Below the pieces are notes generated by a model that ran no database searches, had not been told where the DNA came from, and was given only the letters and a program-made list of their open reading frames with translations. Shown here piece after piece: positions 1 to 12,400 of a stretch of DNA of 64,000 nt. The DNA lies in the NCBI GenBank assembly GCA_027475525.1, contig JAMWFC010000005.1, positions 186,001 through 250,000 of the forward strand. The letters are read 5' to 3'. Position numbers and translations under genes: made by a program. This stretch comes from Macrolepiota albuminosa. Taxonomy: Eukaryota > Basidiomycota > Agaricomycetes > Agaricales > Agaricaceae. The number at the start of each line of letters is the position of its first letter. Position 1 is the first letter of the stretch.

Positions 1-343
1 TTTGGTACGCACTTTGCGACTTGTAATTTGTTAATCCGGTCTTGTCTTAGAACCCCCGGTTCACGACTCGACCCCCTCCCTATCCTCAGCTACCCAAAAC
101 CCAAAACCCCCAGACCAAGTGTCTTAGAACCCCCGGTTCACGACTCGACCCCCTCCCTATCCTCAGCTACCCAAAACCCAAAACCCCCAGACCAAGTCCC
201 CTCTCCTGGGATTACCCCTGTCCACGTCTTGAACCTCGGAGTCCTAGCCCCGGAGTTCCAGACACCCAGGTATCCATAGGTCAAGTCCGCATTGTAAGGG
301 CGATTGCTTTCCCGGAAAGCCCCTGACTGAGCGGAACCTGACA
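1..343 (+). repeat. 5' LTR of gypsy element A (3' part only)
   Basis: This is the end of a long terminal repeat whose start lies left of the window. It matches the ends of the LTRs at 22205-22471 and 53703-54002 and, reversed, 18427-18690. It finishes with the family's AACCTGACA terminus at 343, so the terminal CA is present. It contains one of the exact 77-bp tandem duplications (43-120 and 120-197), which is absent at this point from the other copies. The internal region of element A starts at 344. The LTR assignment is certain; the full length is inferred from the 756-bp solo copy at 53247-54002. Confidence 0.9.
43..197. repeat. Exact 77-bp tandem duplication 1 (A 5' LTR)
   Basis: Second copy starts at 120. 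Perfect match over 78 bp. Not present in the other LTR copies of this family. Confidence 0.97.
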
Positions 344-376
344 TAATATCAAGACTCCCTCCTTACACTGTTCTTG
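344..376 (+). other. Element A leader between 5' LTR and gag
   Basis: This short leader follows the LTR end and should hold the primer binding site. I do not see a clear TGG-initiated match to a tRNA 3' end. The same leader is present in reverse at 25419-25445 in element D. The first gag ATG is at 377. Confidence 0.5.
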
Positions 377-3040
377 ATGGCTATGTATACTCATACCTAC
401 TACCCCACGGGCTACCAGACCAACTCTTATAGACGTCCGGTCCCCAATCATTACTCTGCGCAGACCCCCCGCCCCGCCTACCCACCTCTCCTGTACAAAC
501 TCCAATATCTCCACTGCCATTGGGCCCCTGACCCATCTCTCTATGATCTGGGTCCCTCAGCCAGCTGGGCCCCTCCGCCCAACCTAGCCATGGCATGACC
601 CGTGGAGGTCCCCTCATACTGGAGCATCCCCAGGGGCCTGCCAGAGACACCACCAGTTCCCAGTGGACCTCGCCCGGTACCCCCCAGCGAGGGCCCCTTT
701 GCACCCACCCCCTACTACGGTTACCAGCGTCCTGCCCCCCAACCCCGGGGACCCCTCAACTACGACTATCCCCCTCAACACTACCCAACCGCCGCCCCAC
801 CCGCTCGGACTCCCCCTTCGCCAATGGGATGACGACGTCTTGAGGACTCACTCAGGATCTCGCCGGAGGACTTCGCTCAACGGGCAAAGGCGCTGCTCAC
901 GGAATTTGGACACAACGACTTCAAAGGCACTCCGGAGGACTGGGCTCATTGCTTAGTCAAATTCAGGGATCACCTCATGCAAGGAGAACTCCCAGAGCAG
1001 ACTATGGTAAAGTACAGGCACAACACAATCCTCTGCAAAGAATTACAACAACTACTTGATGAAGTCCATGTGCCCCCATCCCCCCGACTCCTCAACGACC
1101 CTGCGGACCCAGGCTGCTCAATTCACATCCGGCAGGAACCCCCGGAACCGGCCCCGGCAGTCCCCACGGTCCCCACTCTGGAGCAACAACAATGGGAAGA
1201 GCGACAAAACGCCTTGGCCATACTACGGTTCCTCAACCCAATGGAAGGGCTATTTGATCAGCCTGCTGCCTGCACAGTAGGCTTGTCAACTCGCTGTAGG
1301 GCTAACTCCGTTCCTAGCACCTTTGAGACCTGGGGACAGCCCCAGAGACCCCTGGAACCCCTCCCATGAACGGACAACGCCCAACCCCCGGCCCCAGCAA
1401 ACCCCAGTAGACCCCGTGCGGACACCACTAGCACGGACGACACGCTGTGCTACATCGACAAGCTCATGTGCAGCAACAACAAACAATGCCCCACGCCCGC
1501 GCCCATCCCAGTACCGCCCCCTACGTCAGCTCCAGCCCCTCTGGAGCCCAACTTCCGCCACAACCCCCCGCCCCACTTCGATCTGCAGAACCCCCCGTGG
1601 CCTCCGATGCAAGCACGACCCTCCCGGGTTGAACGTCCCCTGCGCAACCCAGCACCCGGCCCACCTCAGGCCAACCCGATACCACCGAACCCTCCTCAAC
1701 CGCCTCCGCCACCTCCAGCCAAACCTCAAGGATGACCCCCAGGCCCCCTGCCTCCGCCACTCCCTGCGTGGAGACCTGGGCCTCCCCCTGGCAGGAACGA
1801 ACCCCCCTGGGACAACGGACCTCCCAGGCATGGACCCCCAGGTGAGCCACCTGGAGGAGGCCCTCCAGGCAGGTGGGGTTCTGCCCTCAGTGTCTTTCCT
1901 CCACAAGGAGGGGGGGGTAACCATTATTACTACTACTACAATGCCGGCCCCCCTCCCTGCAACGCTGCCGGACCAGACAACGCTTGCAACGCCCTCGCCC
2001 ACAAAGAGCGTCTGGACATTCAAAAGCCTGACGCATTCACGGGCCGGGACTCCCGAAAATGGCATACATTCCTCACTTAGTATCTTAATACGTTTCAGGC
2101 AAAACCACTCATGTTTCAGGTTGACAGCTCCCAGGTGGCCTTTACCGCCTCGTACCTCTAGGGGATCGCCTTTGACCATTACACAGCCCTCATCCAGTTT
2201 GATCCCAACAACCCGGCACTCTTCCGCTGGCAAGCCTTTGTCGATGAGTTCTCTGGGAAATTCGGGATCTACGACACCGTGGCCGAAGCCAAGGACAACC
2301 TCTTCAATCTCCAGATGCGCTCTGAAGAACGTTTCACTACCTTCATCGTACATTTTGAGAAGGAAGCTTATGAGACAGGTTGGAACTACAGCACCCTCCA
2401 GTATGCCCTCTGCCACGCCCTGCTGCAACGTATCAAGGACATTCTCCGACTTGCCCTGAAACAACCCTCCTATGACGGATACAAGGCTCTTGTCATGCGG
2501 ATCGACCAATATTACTGGGAAGACCGCAGCGAGTATTCAAACTCCCGACCCCCCTGGAACCCTAGGGGAGGACTCCCATGGCCCTCTGGCAAAATTCCCA
2601 ATCCCCAAATCCGAAACCCCAGCCCCCCCGCATTCCCTGGCGGCCGACCCCCAGTGAGTTGCGGCCTGCCCAATGCTAACCCCGGCAGTGGCACCCGCCC
2701 CCAGGCCCAACTCAACGCCGCTGTGGCCGCCAACAACCTGGGCGACGTGCCAAACTCCGAGGAACCCCCGGAAGACTCTGAAGATTTCGACTTCACCAAT
2801 GAATGGGATGAAGAGGCCCTCTGGGCCAACCAGCTCTCGAAAAAGGGGCGACCCTGGGTTGAGGTCCCAAAGGATGTGCAGGAATGACGGAGAAGGGAGG
2901 GTGTTTGCATACTCTGTAGTGAGAAAGACCATTTCATCTCCGAGTGCCCTCAACGACAGGTCATAAGACGTGCCACCTGGACCTTTGAAGGGGAGGACGC
3001 CACCTACGAGTATTCAGAAAACAACCCAGCAATTTAGACC
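377..3040 (+). pseudogene. Element A gag (capsid and zinc knuckle), broken
   Basis: This is the structural polyprotein of element A. An N-terminal proline/tyrosine-rich stretch (377-840) is followed by an alpha-helical part (840-1370), a proline-rich linker and a capsid-like region (about 2020-2530, around AFTGRD and FEKEAYETGWNY). A CX2CX4HX4C zinc knuckle lies at about 2905-2950 (C-I-L-C, then H, then C). It is broken by TGA codons at about 596 and 831, by TAG codons near 2080 and 2160, and by several frame changes. Element D retains CAG where A has TAG at the second of these, so that one is a C-to-T change. It would package the element RNA in virus-like particles. The start at ATG 377 is inferred from the conserved MAMYTH start in both A and D. 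Confidence 0.82.
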
Positions 3041-5363
3041 CGGAAGACGCCCTAAATTGCGGAATTGACCCCAACGTCTTCTCTGCCCTGGTCTCACATC
3101 TTTGCTCCACGACACTCATACAGGACACCCTCACGGCTTACCTACTCTCCCACTCCTCGCATTCCCTCCTCCTCAACACCTGCCTCATCCCCTACAGAAT
3201 CCCCCTTAACACCCTCATTGACAGTGGCACCACAGACAACTTCATCGACGAGGCATTGTCTACATTAGCCCCAGAGCCTGCTCGACGACTCCTGGTCCCG
3301 GTGCGGCTCTGCCTCGTCGACAGGAACGCCTCTATAGCAGGGGACATCACTCACTTTGTGCGTATGCCTGTTACTTTCGCCAACGGACAGACTCACACCC
3401 TCTGAATGTTGATAACCAAACTCCACCCTTCCACACCCCTGGTTCTAGGGCTCCTGTGGCTCTGAGACACCAACCCCCGCATCGATTGGCGACATCTTAC
3501 CCTTCACCTGACCTGGGACCCAACGCCCGACGACCAGCAGCTCTCCTTTGACATCCCCCACTCTCCGAATCCTACTCTGAAGGAAGGGCCCCCACCACCC
3601 CCCAGACTCCAGTCCTGCTTGTCCCAGTCCTTCGTCATCAATGCCAGGCTGGACGGCACCCCAGGACCTCATCAACAGTGGAGCCACTGGAGTTTTCATC
3701 AGCAACGCCCTTGACCTCCCCCACGACTCCCTCGACCAGCCCCTCCGCCTGCAACACCTCGACAGCACCCCCTCCTCCTCCAGCCCCATCCAGAGGTCTC
3801 ACTTGGGATGCGTGACCCTGGACAACGGCTACGAATTCACCTCCAACTTCCTGGTCACGCGACTTCATGAATCAACCCCGATGGTGCTGGGACTACCCTG
3901 GCTGCGCGACACGAACCGTGACATCAATTGGAGGATGCTCACTATAACCTTCCTGGGACCTGAAGACCACCCCTTGACTGCCGTGCACTTCCGGGCCCTA
4001 GGGAGCAACCCAATTCCCAACACCCCTGGGACAACAGCCATGCCCCCCATGCCCATCCGAGCCCGCAAGGCCCCTGATCGACCCCCAAACATTCCTCGGA
4101 ATAAGTACAAAGGGCCGAACTACCCTGGCCAGTCTCAGACAGGCATCAAACCTGCTCCGGCCAATGCGTCCACGACTCCGATCGATCCAAACGCACTCAA
4201 CATTAGGATCATTGGAGCCACCCCCTTCGCCCGCCTCATGAAGGATGGAACACCCACGTTTCAGCTACACACCTTGCCGTCTCTCCCAGAAGAACATTTA
4301 CAAGGGGATGCTATTCCCCCAGAAAAGAAAACCGAGGAGCAGATCCTCCGAGAAGTAGTTCCTCTGGAGTATCACGAGTTCGCTGACATATTCTCTGAAG
4401 GAGATGCCAAGGAGATTCCCCCTCACCACCCCTATGACCATACTATCGACCCCAAGGAAGGAGCCGACCCCCCTTTCGGGAAGGTGTACAACATGTCAGA
4501 AGTCAAGCTCTGGGCCCTCAAGGACTACCTCGATGAAATGCTCGGTAAGGGATTCATCCGACCTTGCCGTCTCTCCCAGAAGAACATTTACAAGGGGATG
4601 CTATTCCCCCAGAAAAGAAAACCGAGGAGCAGATCCTCCGAGAAGTAGTTCCCCTGGAGTATCACGAGTTCGCTGATGTATTCTCTGAAGGAGACGCCAA
4701 GGAGATTCCCCCTCAACGCCCTTATGACCACACTATAGACCTCAAGGAGGGAGCCACCCCCCCTTTTGCCAAGGTGTACAACATGTTGGAAGTCGAACTC
4801 TGGGCCCTCAAGGACTACCTCGATGAAATGCTCGGTAAGGGATTCATCCAACCCTCTGCCTCTGCCGCCGGAGCCCCGGTTCTATTCGCCAAGAAGAAGG
4901 ACGGCTCGCTCTGACTCTGCGTTGACTACCAGGGACTCAACAAGATCACTAAGAAGAACCGCTACCCACTCCCGCTCATCGGCGATCTGGTCGATCGACT
5001 CCGCAGTGCCAAGGTCTACACAAAAATCGACCTCCACTCTGGCTACAACATCCGCATTGCTCCGGGACACAAGTGGAAAACCACATTCCACATGCGGTAT
5101 GGTCTGTTTGAGTACCTTGTAATGCCTTTTGGAATGACTAACTCCCCTGCCACGTTCCAATACTTCATGAACGACATCTTCCATGACATGAGCAACGTTT
5201 TTGTGATCGTCTACTTGGACAACATCCTCATCTACTCTGACTCAAAGGAGGACCACCAGAAGCATGTCCGGCAAGTTCTTGAACGCCTCCAGGAGCACAA
5301 CCTCCACGCCAAGCCCAAGAAGTGTTCATTCCACATGGAAGAGGTTGAGTATCTCGGCGTCAT
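3041..5363 (+). pseudogene. Element A pol part 1: two protease-like domains and RT
   Basis: The first retropepsin-like domain has LIDSGTTDNFIDE at about 3212-3250 with the later signature LGLLWL near 3448. A second domain begins near 3670 with LINSGATGVFI and LGLPWL near 3886; its catalytic Asp is replaced by Asn. The reverse transcriptase follows: KKKDGS, a TGA at 4912, [33 protein letters not shown] and [10 protein letters not shown]. The last has YLDN instead of the catalytic YLDD. A 290-bp direct repeat (from 4271 and from 4561) duplicates the linker before the RT. The frame is cut at 5363 by element B and resumes at 16492. Products would be maturation protease and polymerase; this copy cannot make them. 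Confidence 0.86.
4271..4852. repeat. 290-bp direct repeat in element A pol
   Basis: The first 92 bp of each unit (4271-4362 and 4561-4652) are identical, the remainder has diverged. Each unit holds the end of the linker and LWALKDYLDEMLGKGFI. Its period differs from the 77-bp set. It may be a chimeric join between two copies of the element or a true duplication. Confidence 0.85.
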
Positions 5364-5555
5364 TGTAACATATTGTATTATAGTCAACTAATTAATATAC
5401 AATTATATTAATTAATTATCATTACTGTACATACATGCTGGCTGCCTTACATAAGGCAGCCAATTTTACTGTCATACTTCGTAGTACTAGAATCAACTAT
5501 CAATCTGGTTCTGTTGGTGTGACTGTAAGGCTAACCAAAAGTTGACTTTGTTTCA
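5364..5555 (+). repeat. 5' LTR of element B
   Basis: The repeat is 192 bp, begins TGTAACATATT and ends TTTCA. It contains two palindromes: a TTAATATA-rich one around 5389-5414 and a GC-rich one at 5439-5460 (GGCTGCCTTA, 2-nt spacer, reverse complement). Immediately downstream at 5561-5579 is a hairpin with a 7-bp TTGAACC/GGTTCAA stem. Confidence 0.95.
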
Positions 5556-5705
5556 CTTTTTTGAACCTTTCGGGTTCAATTCTGATACTACGGACGAAGA
5601 CTACGTGTCTAGACTGATAGCCTAGACTGTGATTGCATCGAACAGTGCATCAACTTCTTTGACGCATGCCTCCGGATTAATAGAGACGTAGCAATGCCTG
5701 ATTAG

Positions 5706-8040
5706 ATGGAGACCAATCAATCTACTGAACCAACACGCGATGGTGAGACTATCGACCAGTCGTTGGCGTATCCTCAATCTACGGTGACTGACCCGGGTTG
5801 TCCCGGGTCAGAATATACAGAGGCCGAGCCTTCCCGGCAGCCTCAGGGGATGCCAGGAGAGACGCAATGGAGTGAAGTGTGGCCGACAGCTGCGCCAAGC
5901 AGTGCAGCAAGACCAGGGGCAGCTGTGGAAGACCTGGAACAGCGGTCCGGCAGGGAACATGAATTTCCCATGCAGACTGGGAGGTCAGAGCGACAGTTCC
6001 AGAGCAGGAGTAGTGCTCAGGGACCAACTGAAGGTTGCAGACCTTCATCGTACTTCCTGAGGAAGATGCCGAGGCCTGAGGCGGGCAGTTGGAGAGTGCC
6101 AACTGAATCCACCCCACCGATGCAACATCAGCAAGGAGTTGGAGTGCCGCAGGAAACAACAATCCCCAAGCAAAGAACGCCGGCAGTACATTGGGAAGAT
6201 GAAACGTCTGATGATGAGGAGAGTGGACGGAGTGAGTCCACCCTTCAGGTTCAGTGTGCTATGCTATGGAAAAGATACCCTAGCATTACGAAGGATACTA
6301 TGCATGCTCGGCTAGGACTGTATGTACTGAAACACATATGGTTGATACAGGCTAGAGGTGATAATGTACCTCAATTGAATACCGTTGAATACATTACGTT
6401 GTATGTTCAGATTCTTGGGCTGGAAGCCCAAGCATATATGTACCGCATACCGCAAGGCTAATCAAGGATCAGCTGCCTCGACCCCAGAGGGGGCAAACTT
6501 GATTCCGAGTATACCTTTGGTGGCAAAGCCAGAGTTGTCTCCCCACCTGGAAGAGGCGATGAGCAATATATATGCGCCTCAGCAAGCAGGAGAGTCTGAC
6601 GAGCAGTTTGCTGCAAGGTTTGCTGCAGCACAAAGACAAAATGTATTCAGAGGTCAACGAAGGAGACCTCTGTCGATGGCTGAATTGGTGTCTACCATAC
6701 CTGTGATAGATAGCAACCTACCCGAAATGGGGGAGCCAAGGCATCCTCACACAAAACAGGAATCAGTGGAGACTATCCCACTGACAAATCAAGTGCCATT
6801 GGCTGATAAGTTTGCCGAGAGAGTAGTGTATCAGTGCATGCGGAACCAAGACCTGAAACGCCAGGGACACTCCTGGATAAATGACCAGGGGATTTTATTC
6901 AATGGGATAATGCCCATCGACGAGATGAGAAGGCAATATGTCCAACGGACAAGTCAGCCTGACACTAGGAGGAGGGATCCGAGCCGAGTTCCTGAAAGAC
7001 AGGTGACTGGAGAGCTAGGAGGACAGGAGAGCCCACTGCATTGGAATGATGCGGGGAAAATGCACTATACAGGTCACCGACCTGTATGAGCATTCTCTGT
7101 GGTACCTCCAGCAGAAGGTAGGAATAAAATGCCTGGGATAACTGAGGCGACAAAGGTGTATACTGAGAATATGCACCAACACCTCAGTAGCATAATTGAC
7201 GACACGGTAGGCATAGCATTGCGCCTCCCCAAAGGTATCAAACTGCATAAGGCGGAGTTGAAACACATCCAACCATACAGAGGGGAGTCCAAGTTTAGTA
7301 ACTTGGAAAACTGGACAATGGATGTGTGCAACCATCTGGCAGCATGCCAGTATGGGGGGGATCGTCTGGATTGAGAACGTGTATTCATTCTCCCGGAGTT
7401 CCTAGATGGACCGGCCAAGGCCTGGTTTTGACATCATGTCTTGCACTACAATCGTGCACAACAGCAATGGACATTCACGGATATAATCCTTGAATTGTAT
7501 AACTGGTTCGTAAGTGCATCCACCATGCAGGATGCTCAGGAGGCGTTCATTGCAATGTCCTACACCGAACAATTGGGTGTTCAAGGTTTCTATGACACCT
7601 TGATAGACCACGCACAGAATATGTCTATTTACCCAGACAATTGGGTAATGATTGATACCTTTCTGCATGGGATACCCGACGCAATGAGAGAGTCTCTCAT
7701 TTGTGATGATGGGCTATTGCCCGAAGTGAATACCGTTGAAGAGTTTGTAGCACATGCATTGCGCTACAAGCAAGCCCACAAAATAGCACGACACTTTGGG
7801 CTACATAGCTCAAAGGTTCGTTCAATAAACAAGACCAAGCCTCGGAAGGTAGGCACCTTCTGGGCCCATCAAAAAGAGATGGTGGGCAATACAAACCCGA
7901 GGTTTGTGATAAGAGCAGCACCTCGGCAAGAACAACGCTTCCATAGCGACCGGCCTGGAGACCGCAGGGATGCACCAGCACAGGACGTTCTGAGGGGTCT
8001 GCGCTGAGAGGGTGCTCGGCCGCATCAGACTGCTGGTGAG
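5706..8040 (+). pseudogene. Element B gag, first part (matrix/capsid-like)
   Basis: The reading starts at ATG 5706 and shifts frame near 6460 and again near 7090-7099. It has TGA codons at about 7087, 7372, 7428 and 8005, all in positions where CGA (Arg) is plausible. The N-terminal 150 residues are low-complexity and rich in Pro, Gln and Ser. A more ordered segment (7250-7800) has the spacing of retrotransposon capsids (NLENWTMDVCNHL, then WTFTDIILELYNWF). A basic stretch follows. It is the particle-forming protein of element B by position and by the zinc knuckle that follows. I recognise the family only in general terms. Confidence 0.75.
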
Positions 8041-8931
8041 GCTAAAGTGCCGACACTGATTGGGCCACCAAAGTTTGAAGCAGCTCGCCCTCTTGGGGCG
8101 AATAAGTGCTTCAAATGTGGCCAGCCTGGGCATTTTGCAAATGCATGTCCAGTGGGCAGTGGATGGCATATGGGTAAGCCACGTGCATATGTACGGGCGG
8201 CCCACACTGCTATTCCTGATGCTGAAGGGATAGACTCGGGAAATGAACCTGATGTGGACAACAATGAGGTGGATAACCTCAGTTCTGATGCACCAGAGGA
8301 TGAAAACGCCTCTGTGGTAGAAGAGTTGTCGGATGATGAATACGTTGAGGTTGACGTATACGATAACGACTATTACGCCTGGGAGTCAGACTCAGAATTC
8401 ATGGGAGCTCTGACGGACTACCCGGCCAGCGCATTAGACCGACCAGTTGGAGTAGCCAACGTGAAGGTGTATAAGGTGCACCTTCGCAAGGCTCCGGAGA
8501 AACTGGTGAGACCGGTGTTGAAGTGCAAGGACAAGGAGTGCCTTGCATTGTATGTTGAGGTAAATGGCCACAAGGCATGGACATTGTGGGATTCAGGTAG
8601 TACGACTACTGGGGTGATGCCTCAGTTTTGCCAAGTGCATGATATTTCTGTCAGTGAGTTGAAGGAGCCACTACTCCTTCAATTGGGTACTGTGGGCAGC
8701 CAAGCTGCGGTACAGTTTGGCATGCAGGCAAATATTGCCTGTGCAAAATCAAGGACGAAAGAGTACCTTGACGTGGCAAATTTTGATTGTTATGACATGA
8801 TTATAAGCACGCTGTATATGAGGAAGCACAATGTTCTGCTGGACTTCAAGAAGAATGAGATAGTGGTGGATGGCACCACCATTCCTGCAGTGCAAGTGAC
8901 TATAGATAATGGCAATGGACGTCTCCATTGA
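8041..8931 (+). pseudogene. Element B zinc knuckle and retropepsin
   Basis: A CCHC zinc knuckle (CFKCGQPGHFANACP, about 8110-8154) is followed by an acidic stretch and a retropepsin domain with WDSGSTTTGVM at about 8587-8620. A distal hydrophobic part (YDMIISTLYMRKHNVLLDF, about 8790-8850) corresponds to the usual second protease signature. The frame is open from 8047 to a TGA at 8929 and continues beyond it in the same frame to about 9390, with further TGA codons at about 8971 and 9391. All of these fit CGA-to-TGA change. The zinc knuckle binds RNA and the protease processes Gag-Pol. Confidence 0.85.
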
Positions 8932-8991
8932 CACCGAGCCACGGAGAGGAAGGTGCTGGTCAGGCGACACTGACTAGATGGAGGCAAGAGA

Positions 8992-9393
8992 TTGCCTACG
9001 GTGGAGGATGAAGAAGATGAGGAGCAAGCTCATGTGAGCTTGCCAATGGATAGTCCAGCAGTGTTGATGCTGGAAAGTGAAGCTGTAGAGTACGAACGTA
9101 CTCTGAAGAGGGGGAAGAGCCCCAAGATGAAGTGTGAAAAGCGGAGTAAGCCTGAGGACAAGTGGCCTCAGCACACGGAGAGCCCCAAGATGAAGTGTGA
9201 AAAGCAGAGTAAGCCTGAGGACAAGTGGCCTCAGCACACGGCAAGCACAGAGTGCCAACTGACGTCGTCGCAAGTGAAGATTGAGGACTTAGTAACGGAT
9301 GACGAACAAGGACTGATGGAGGATGGGGCGTTCTCCACACATACAAATTGGTCAATCTGGGATCGATTGGTACCTCATCCCATGTTTGAATGA
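8992..9393 (+). pseudogene. Element B linker with 21-residue tandem repeat
   Basis: This stretch joins protease and reverse transcriptase in the same frame. It has an in-frame direct repeat of 63 bp (9118-9180 and 9181-9243, one mismatch) encoding SPKMKCEK..SKPEDKWPQH twice. It is acidic, without a recognised fold. Unlike the 77-bp repeats in this window, the period is a multiple of three and the copies have diverged, so it is probably biological. Confidence 0.7.
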
Positions 9394-9408
9394 GCGTTTG
9401 ATCCACAA

Positions 9409-12400
9409 ATGCCTGCTGAGTGGAATGAGCTAGTGGCATCGATGTACGCGTGGAATGGACCACAATGGACATCAAAGGAGGAGTTGTATTGTCAGGCTAG
9501 TGATGACAAGATCTCGCCACCAAGTGAGGTATTCTTTGACGGACTGTTAGTGACGTTGAGGAGAAGCAGGAAGGAAGTGCCTGTGAGACTACACACACCG
9601 GATGACAGTGAGCTGAGGATTACTGCCCTCAGAGAGAAGTATGGCCGCCCAGCCATACAAGCAAAGCTGTCCGGGTGTCCACGCAAGGATGTGGACCAGA
9701 AGGGCAAAGGTAAAACCAGTGGTTTTACGAAGGACAACATTCCGGACCTCCGATTGCAGTGGCAGCAGGAATTTGGGGATATTCTGAACGGAACCAAGGA
9801 GGAGTTACTTCCTTGGCGTGAGGTCAACTATGAAATCAACCTTATTGATGAGAATAAGGTGTATAAATATCATTTACCACGATGCCCAATGGTGCTGCAG
9901 CAGCAGCTCCGAGACAAGACCAATCGGTACCTGAGAGCCCACTGGTGGGAGGCCCGACCAGCCTCCCAAGCTGCTCCGCTATTGTGCATTCCAAAGAAAG
10001 ATGGTACATTGAGAACGGCGTTGGATGCTCGCCAATGCAACGACAACACCGTAAAGGATGTGACGCCACTTCCAGATCAGGAAGTGATTCAAGAGGATGT
10101 GGCAAGAGCAAAGTTCAGGTCAAAAATTGACCTGACGGATGCTTATGAGCAAGTGAGAATTTGCTTGTCTGATATTCTGAAGACAGTGTTCTCGTCAATC
10201 ACGGGAACATATGTGAGCAACATTATGCAGATAGGAGATTGTAATGCTCCTGCAACATTTCAGAGGTTGATGACCTCCATCTTCTGGGATGTGATCGGGA
10301 GGTTTGTCCATATATATCTGGATGACATATTCCATATAGTCCGATTCAATCGAAGAACACGAAGAGCATCTTCATGTCATTTTCGAGCGACTGAGGTCTA
10401 ATCTGCTGTACCTCAAGTGGAAGAAATGTGAACTCTATGCCGAGACAGTAGACTGCCTTGGACACAAGATTGACAGTCAGGGTATTCACCCTGACCAAGA
10501 CAAAATCAATCGCATACGTGAATGGCGTGTGCCTTGTAACTATAACAATGTGCAAAGATTCGTGGGACTGGTGAACTATATCGGCAACTGTCTGCCTGAT
10601 ATTACAGCATATACTGGACCCTTGATGTCCATCACGCAGAACGGAGCTCCATTTATATGGAGACCTATACACCAACGCTGTTTTGAGATGATCAAGAGGA
10701 TCTGCTCAAAGACACCAGTTATTCGTCCCATAGATCCCCGACATGATGAGCCGATTTGGCTCATCTGTGATGCCTCAAAGACCGGAGTAGAGGCAATGTA
10801 TGGCCAGGGAAATTCCTGGCAGAATTGTCAGCCTGCAGGATTCATGTCAAGGAAGTTCACCTCAGCCCAACAGAATTATGTGGTCCATGAACTCAAAACG
10901 CTGGCGATACTTGAGGCACTCCTTAAGTGGGAAGACAAATTGATGGGATACAAGATCCACATCATTACAGACCATAAAGCACTTGAGTTCTTCAAGACTC
11001 AAGCAACGTTGTTCCCCTGGCAACGCTGGTGGATTGACTATATGTCTTGCTACAACTTTGACATCACATATGTCAAAGGCGAACTGAACAAGGTAGCCGA
11101 CTGTCTCTCGAGGTATTTCAAGAGCGATAGAGTTGGTGAACACCATGATACGCATGATTATGTCAATGTGGATATTTGTATTGATCCACAGGGCAATGAT
11201 CTTCCATACCATCGCTACAAAGAGGTGAAGGAGCATGTGGTCAAGCTTCGGGCTATGCAAGCAACCGAGCTGCGACGCAGTCAACGACTGCAGGAGCGGC
11301 AAGAGGGGCAAGACATAGAAGCTGAGCGATTAGAGCAGGCTCAGCCAAAGCAGGCGACAATGCCACACCAGGGTGCAACTAGGAACAGTCGTGGACCATA
11401 TGGCCACGACATTACGCTTGCTAACGCGTTATCGCCTACAGGAGAGTATTGTAACCCTCCTGTTCCTCAAACCAATGAGTATCTATGGAAGGTACTGAGG
11501 GGCTATAGCCGCGATGTGTTCTACACAGAAATCTGGCAGAACGCAAATGCTCACCCACGCTTCAGAGTGGATGAGAAAGGACTGGTCCGGATAACAAATG
11601 TTTGAGGGCACGACGTGGTGTGCTTACCATGCGACCAAACATTAATCACGCAAGTCGTCACTCAAGCGCATGAGGTTGTTGGTCACTTTGGAACCAACAA
11701 AACACTGGAATACCTGACTGAGGCAATGGTACTGGTGGCCTCAAATGCAGAAAGAAGCAATGCAGTTCTGCCAGACCTGCAAGGTCTGCCAGTGGTCAAA
11801 GACCAGCAATAAGAAGCCAGCAGGGAAGTTGCATTCCTTGCCCATCCCGATGAAGCCGTGGGACTCCATTGGAATGGACTTTGTTGGTCTATTCCCCGAG
11901 TCCAAAGGTTACAACTACCTTTGGGTGGTTATTTGCCGAATGACCAGTATGGTGCACTTGATACCGGTGCACACAACCATTACTGTGTCCGCATTATCCT
12001 GGATCTACTTGAAGGAGATTGTAAGGCTACATGGCCTTCCAAGTTTGATTGTGAGCGATCAAGACGCAAAGTTTACGTCTCACTGGTGGCAAAAACTTCA
12101 CAAGCTCTTGGGAGCTAAGTTGCTCATGTCTACATCATTTCATCCGCAGACGGATGGACAGACAGAGCAAGCAAATCGAAGTATTGCCCAGATCTTTCGT
12201 ACGGTGGTCCGGCTGGACCAACATGACTGGGTAGATAGGATACCGCTAACCGAGTTTGTGATCAATGCAAGTGTGTCAGAGACCACAAAATATGCGCTGT
12301 TCAAGCTCAATGGAGGGTACATGCCCTCCATGCTGCGCAAACTAAGGATGGACAGAGTCGTTCACAAGGGGGTGAAGGACTTTGCACGGCAAGCATTGGA

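Noticed and set aside
1323..2509. Long ORFs of 327 and 378 codons overlapping element A gag
   Set aside because: They are Pro/Thr- or Trp/Arg-rich shadows of gag in other frames, caused by high GC. The capsid and zinc knuckle lie in a different frame.
5556..5600. A genuine tRNA gene after the element B LTR
   Set aside because: Only a T-arm-like and acceptor-like piece is present; there are no D or anticodon arms.
9118..9243. 63-bp repeat considered as part of the assembly-artefact set
   Set aside because: Period is 63 not 77, the copies differ by one base and the frame is kept, so it is more likely real.
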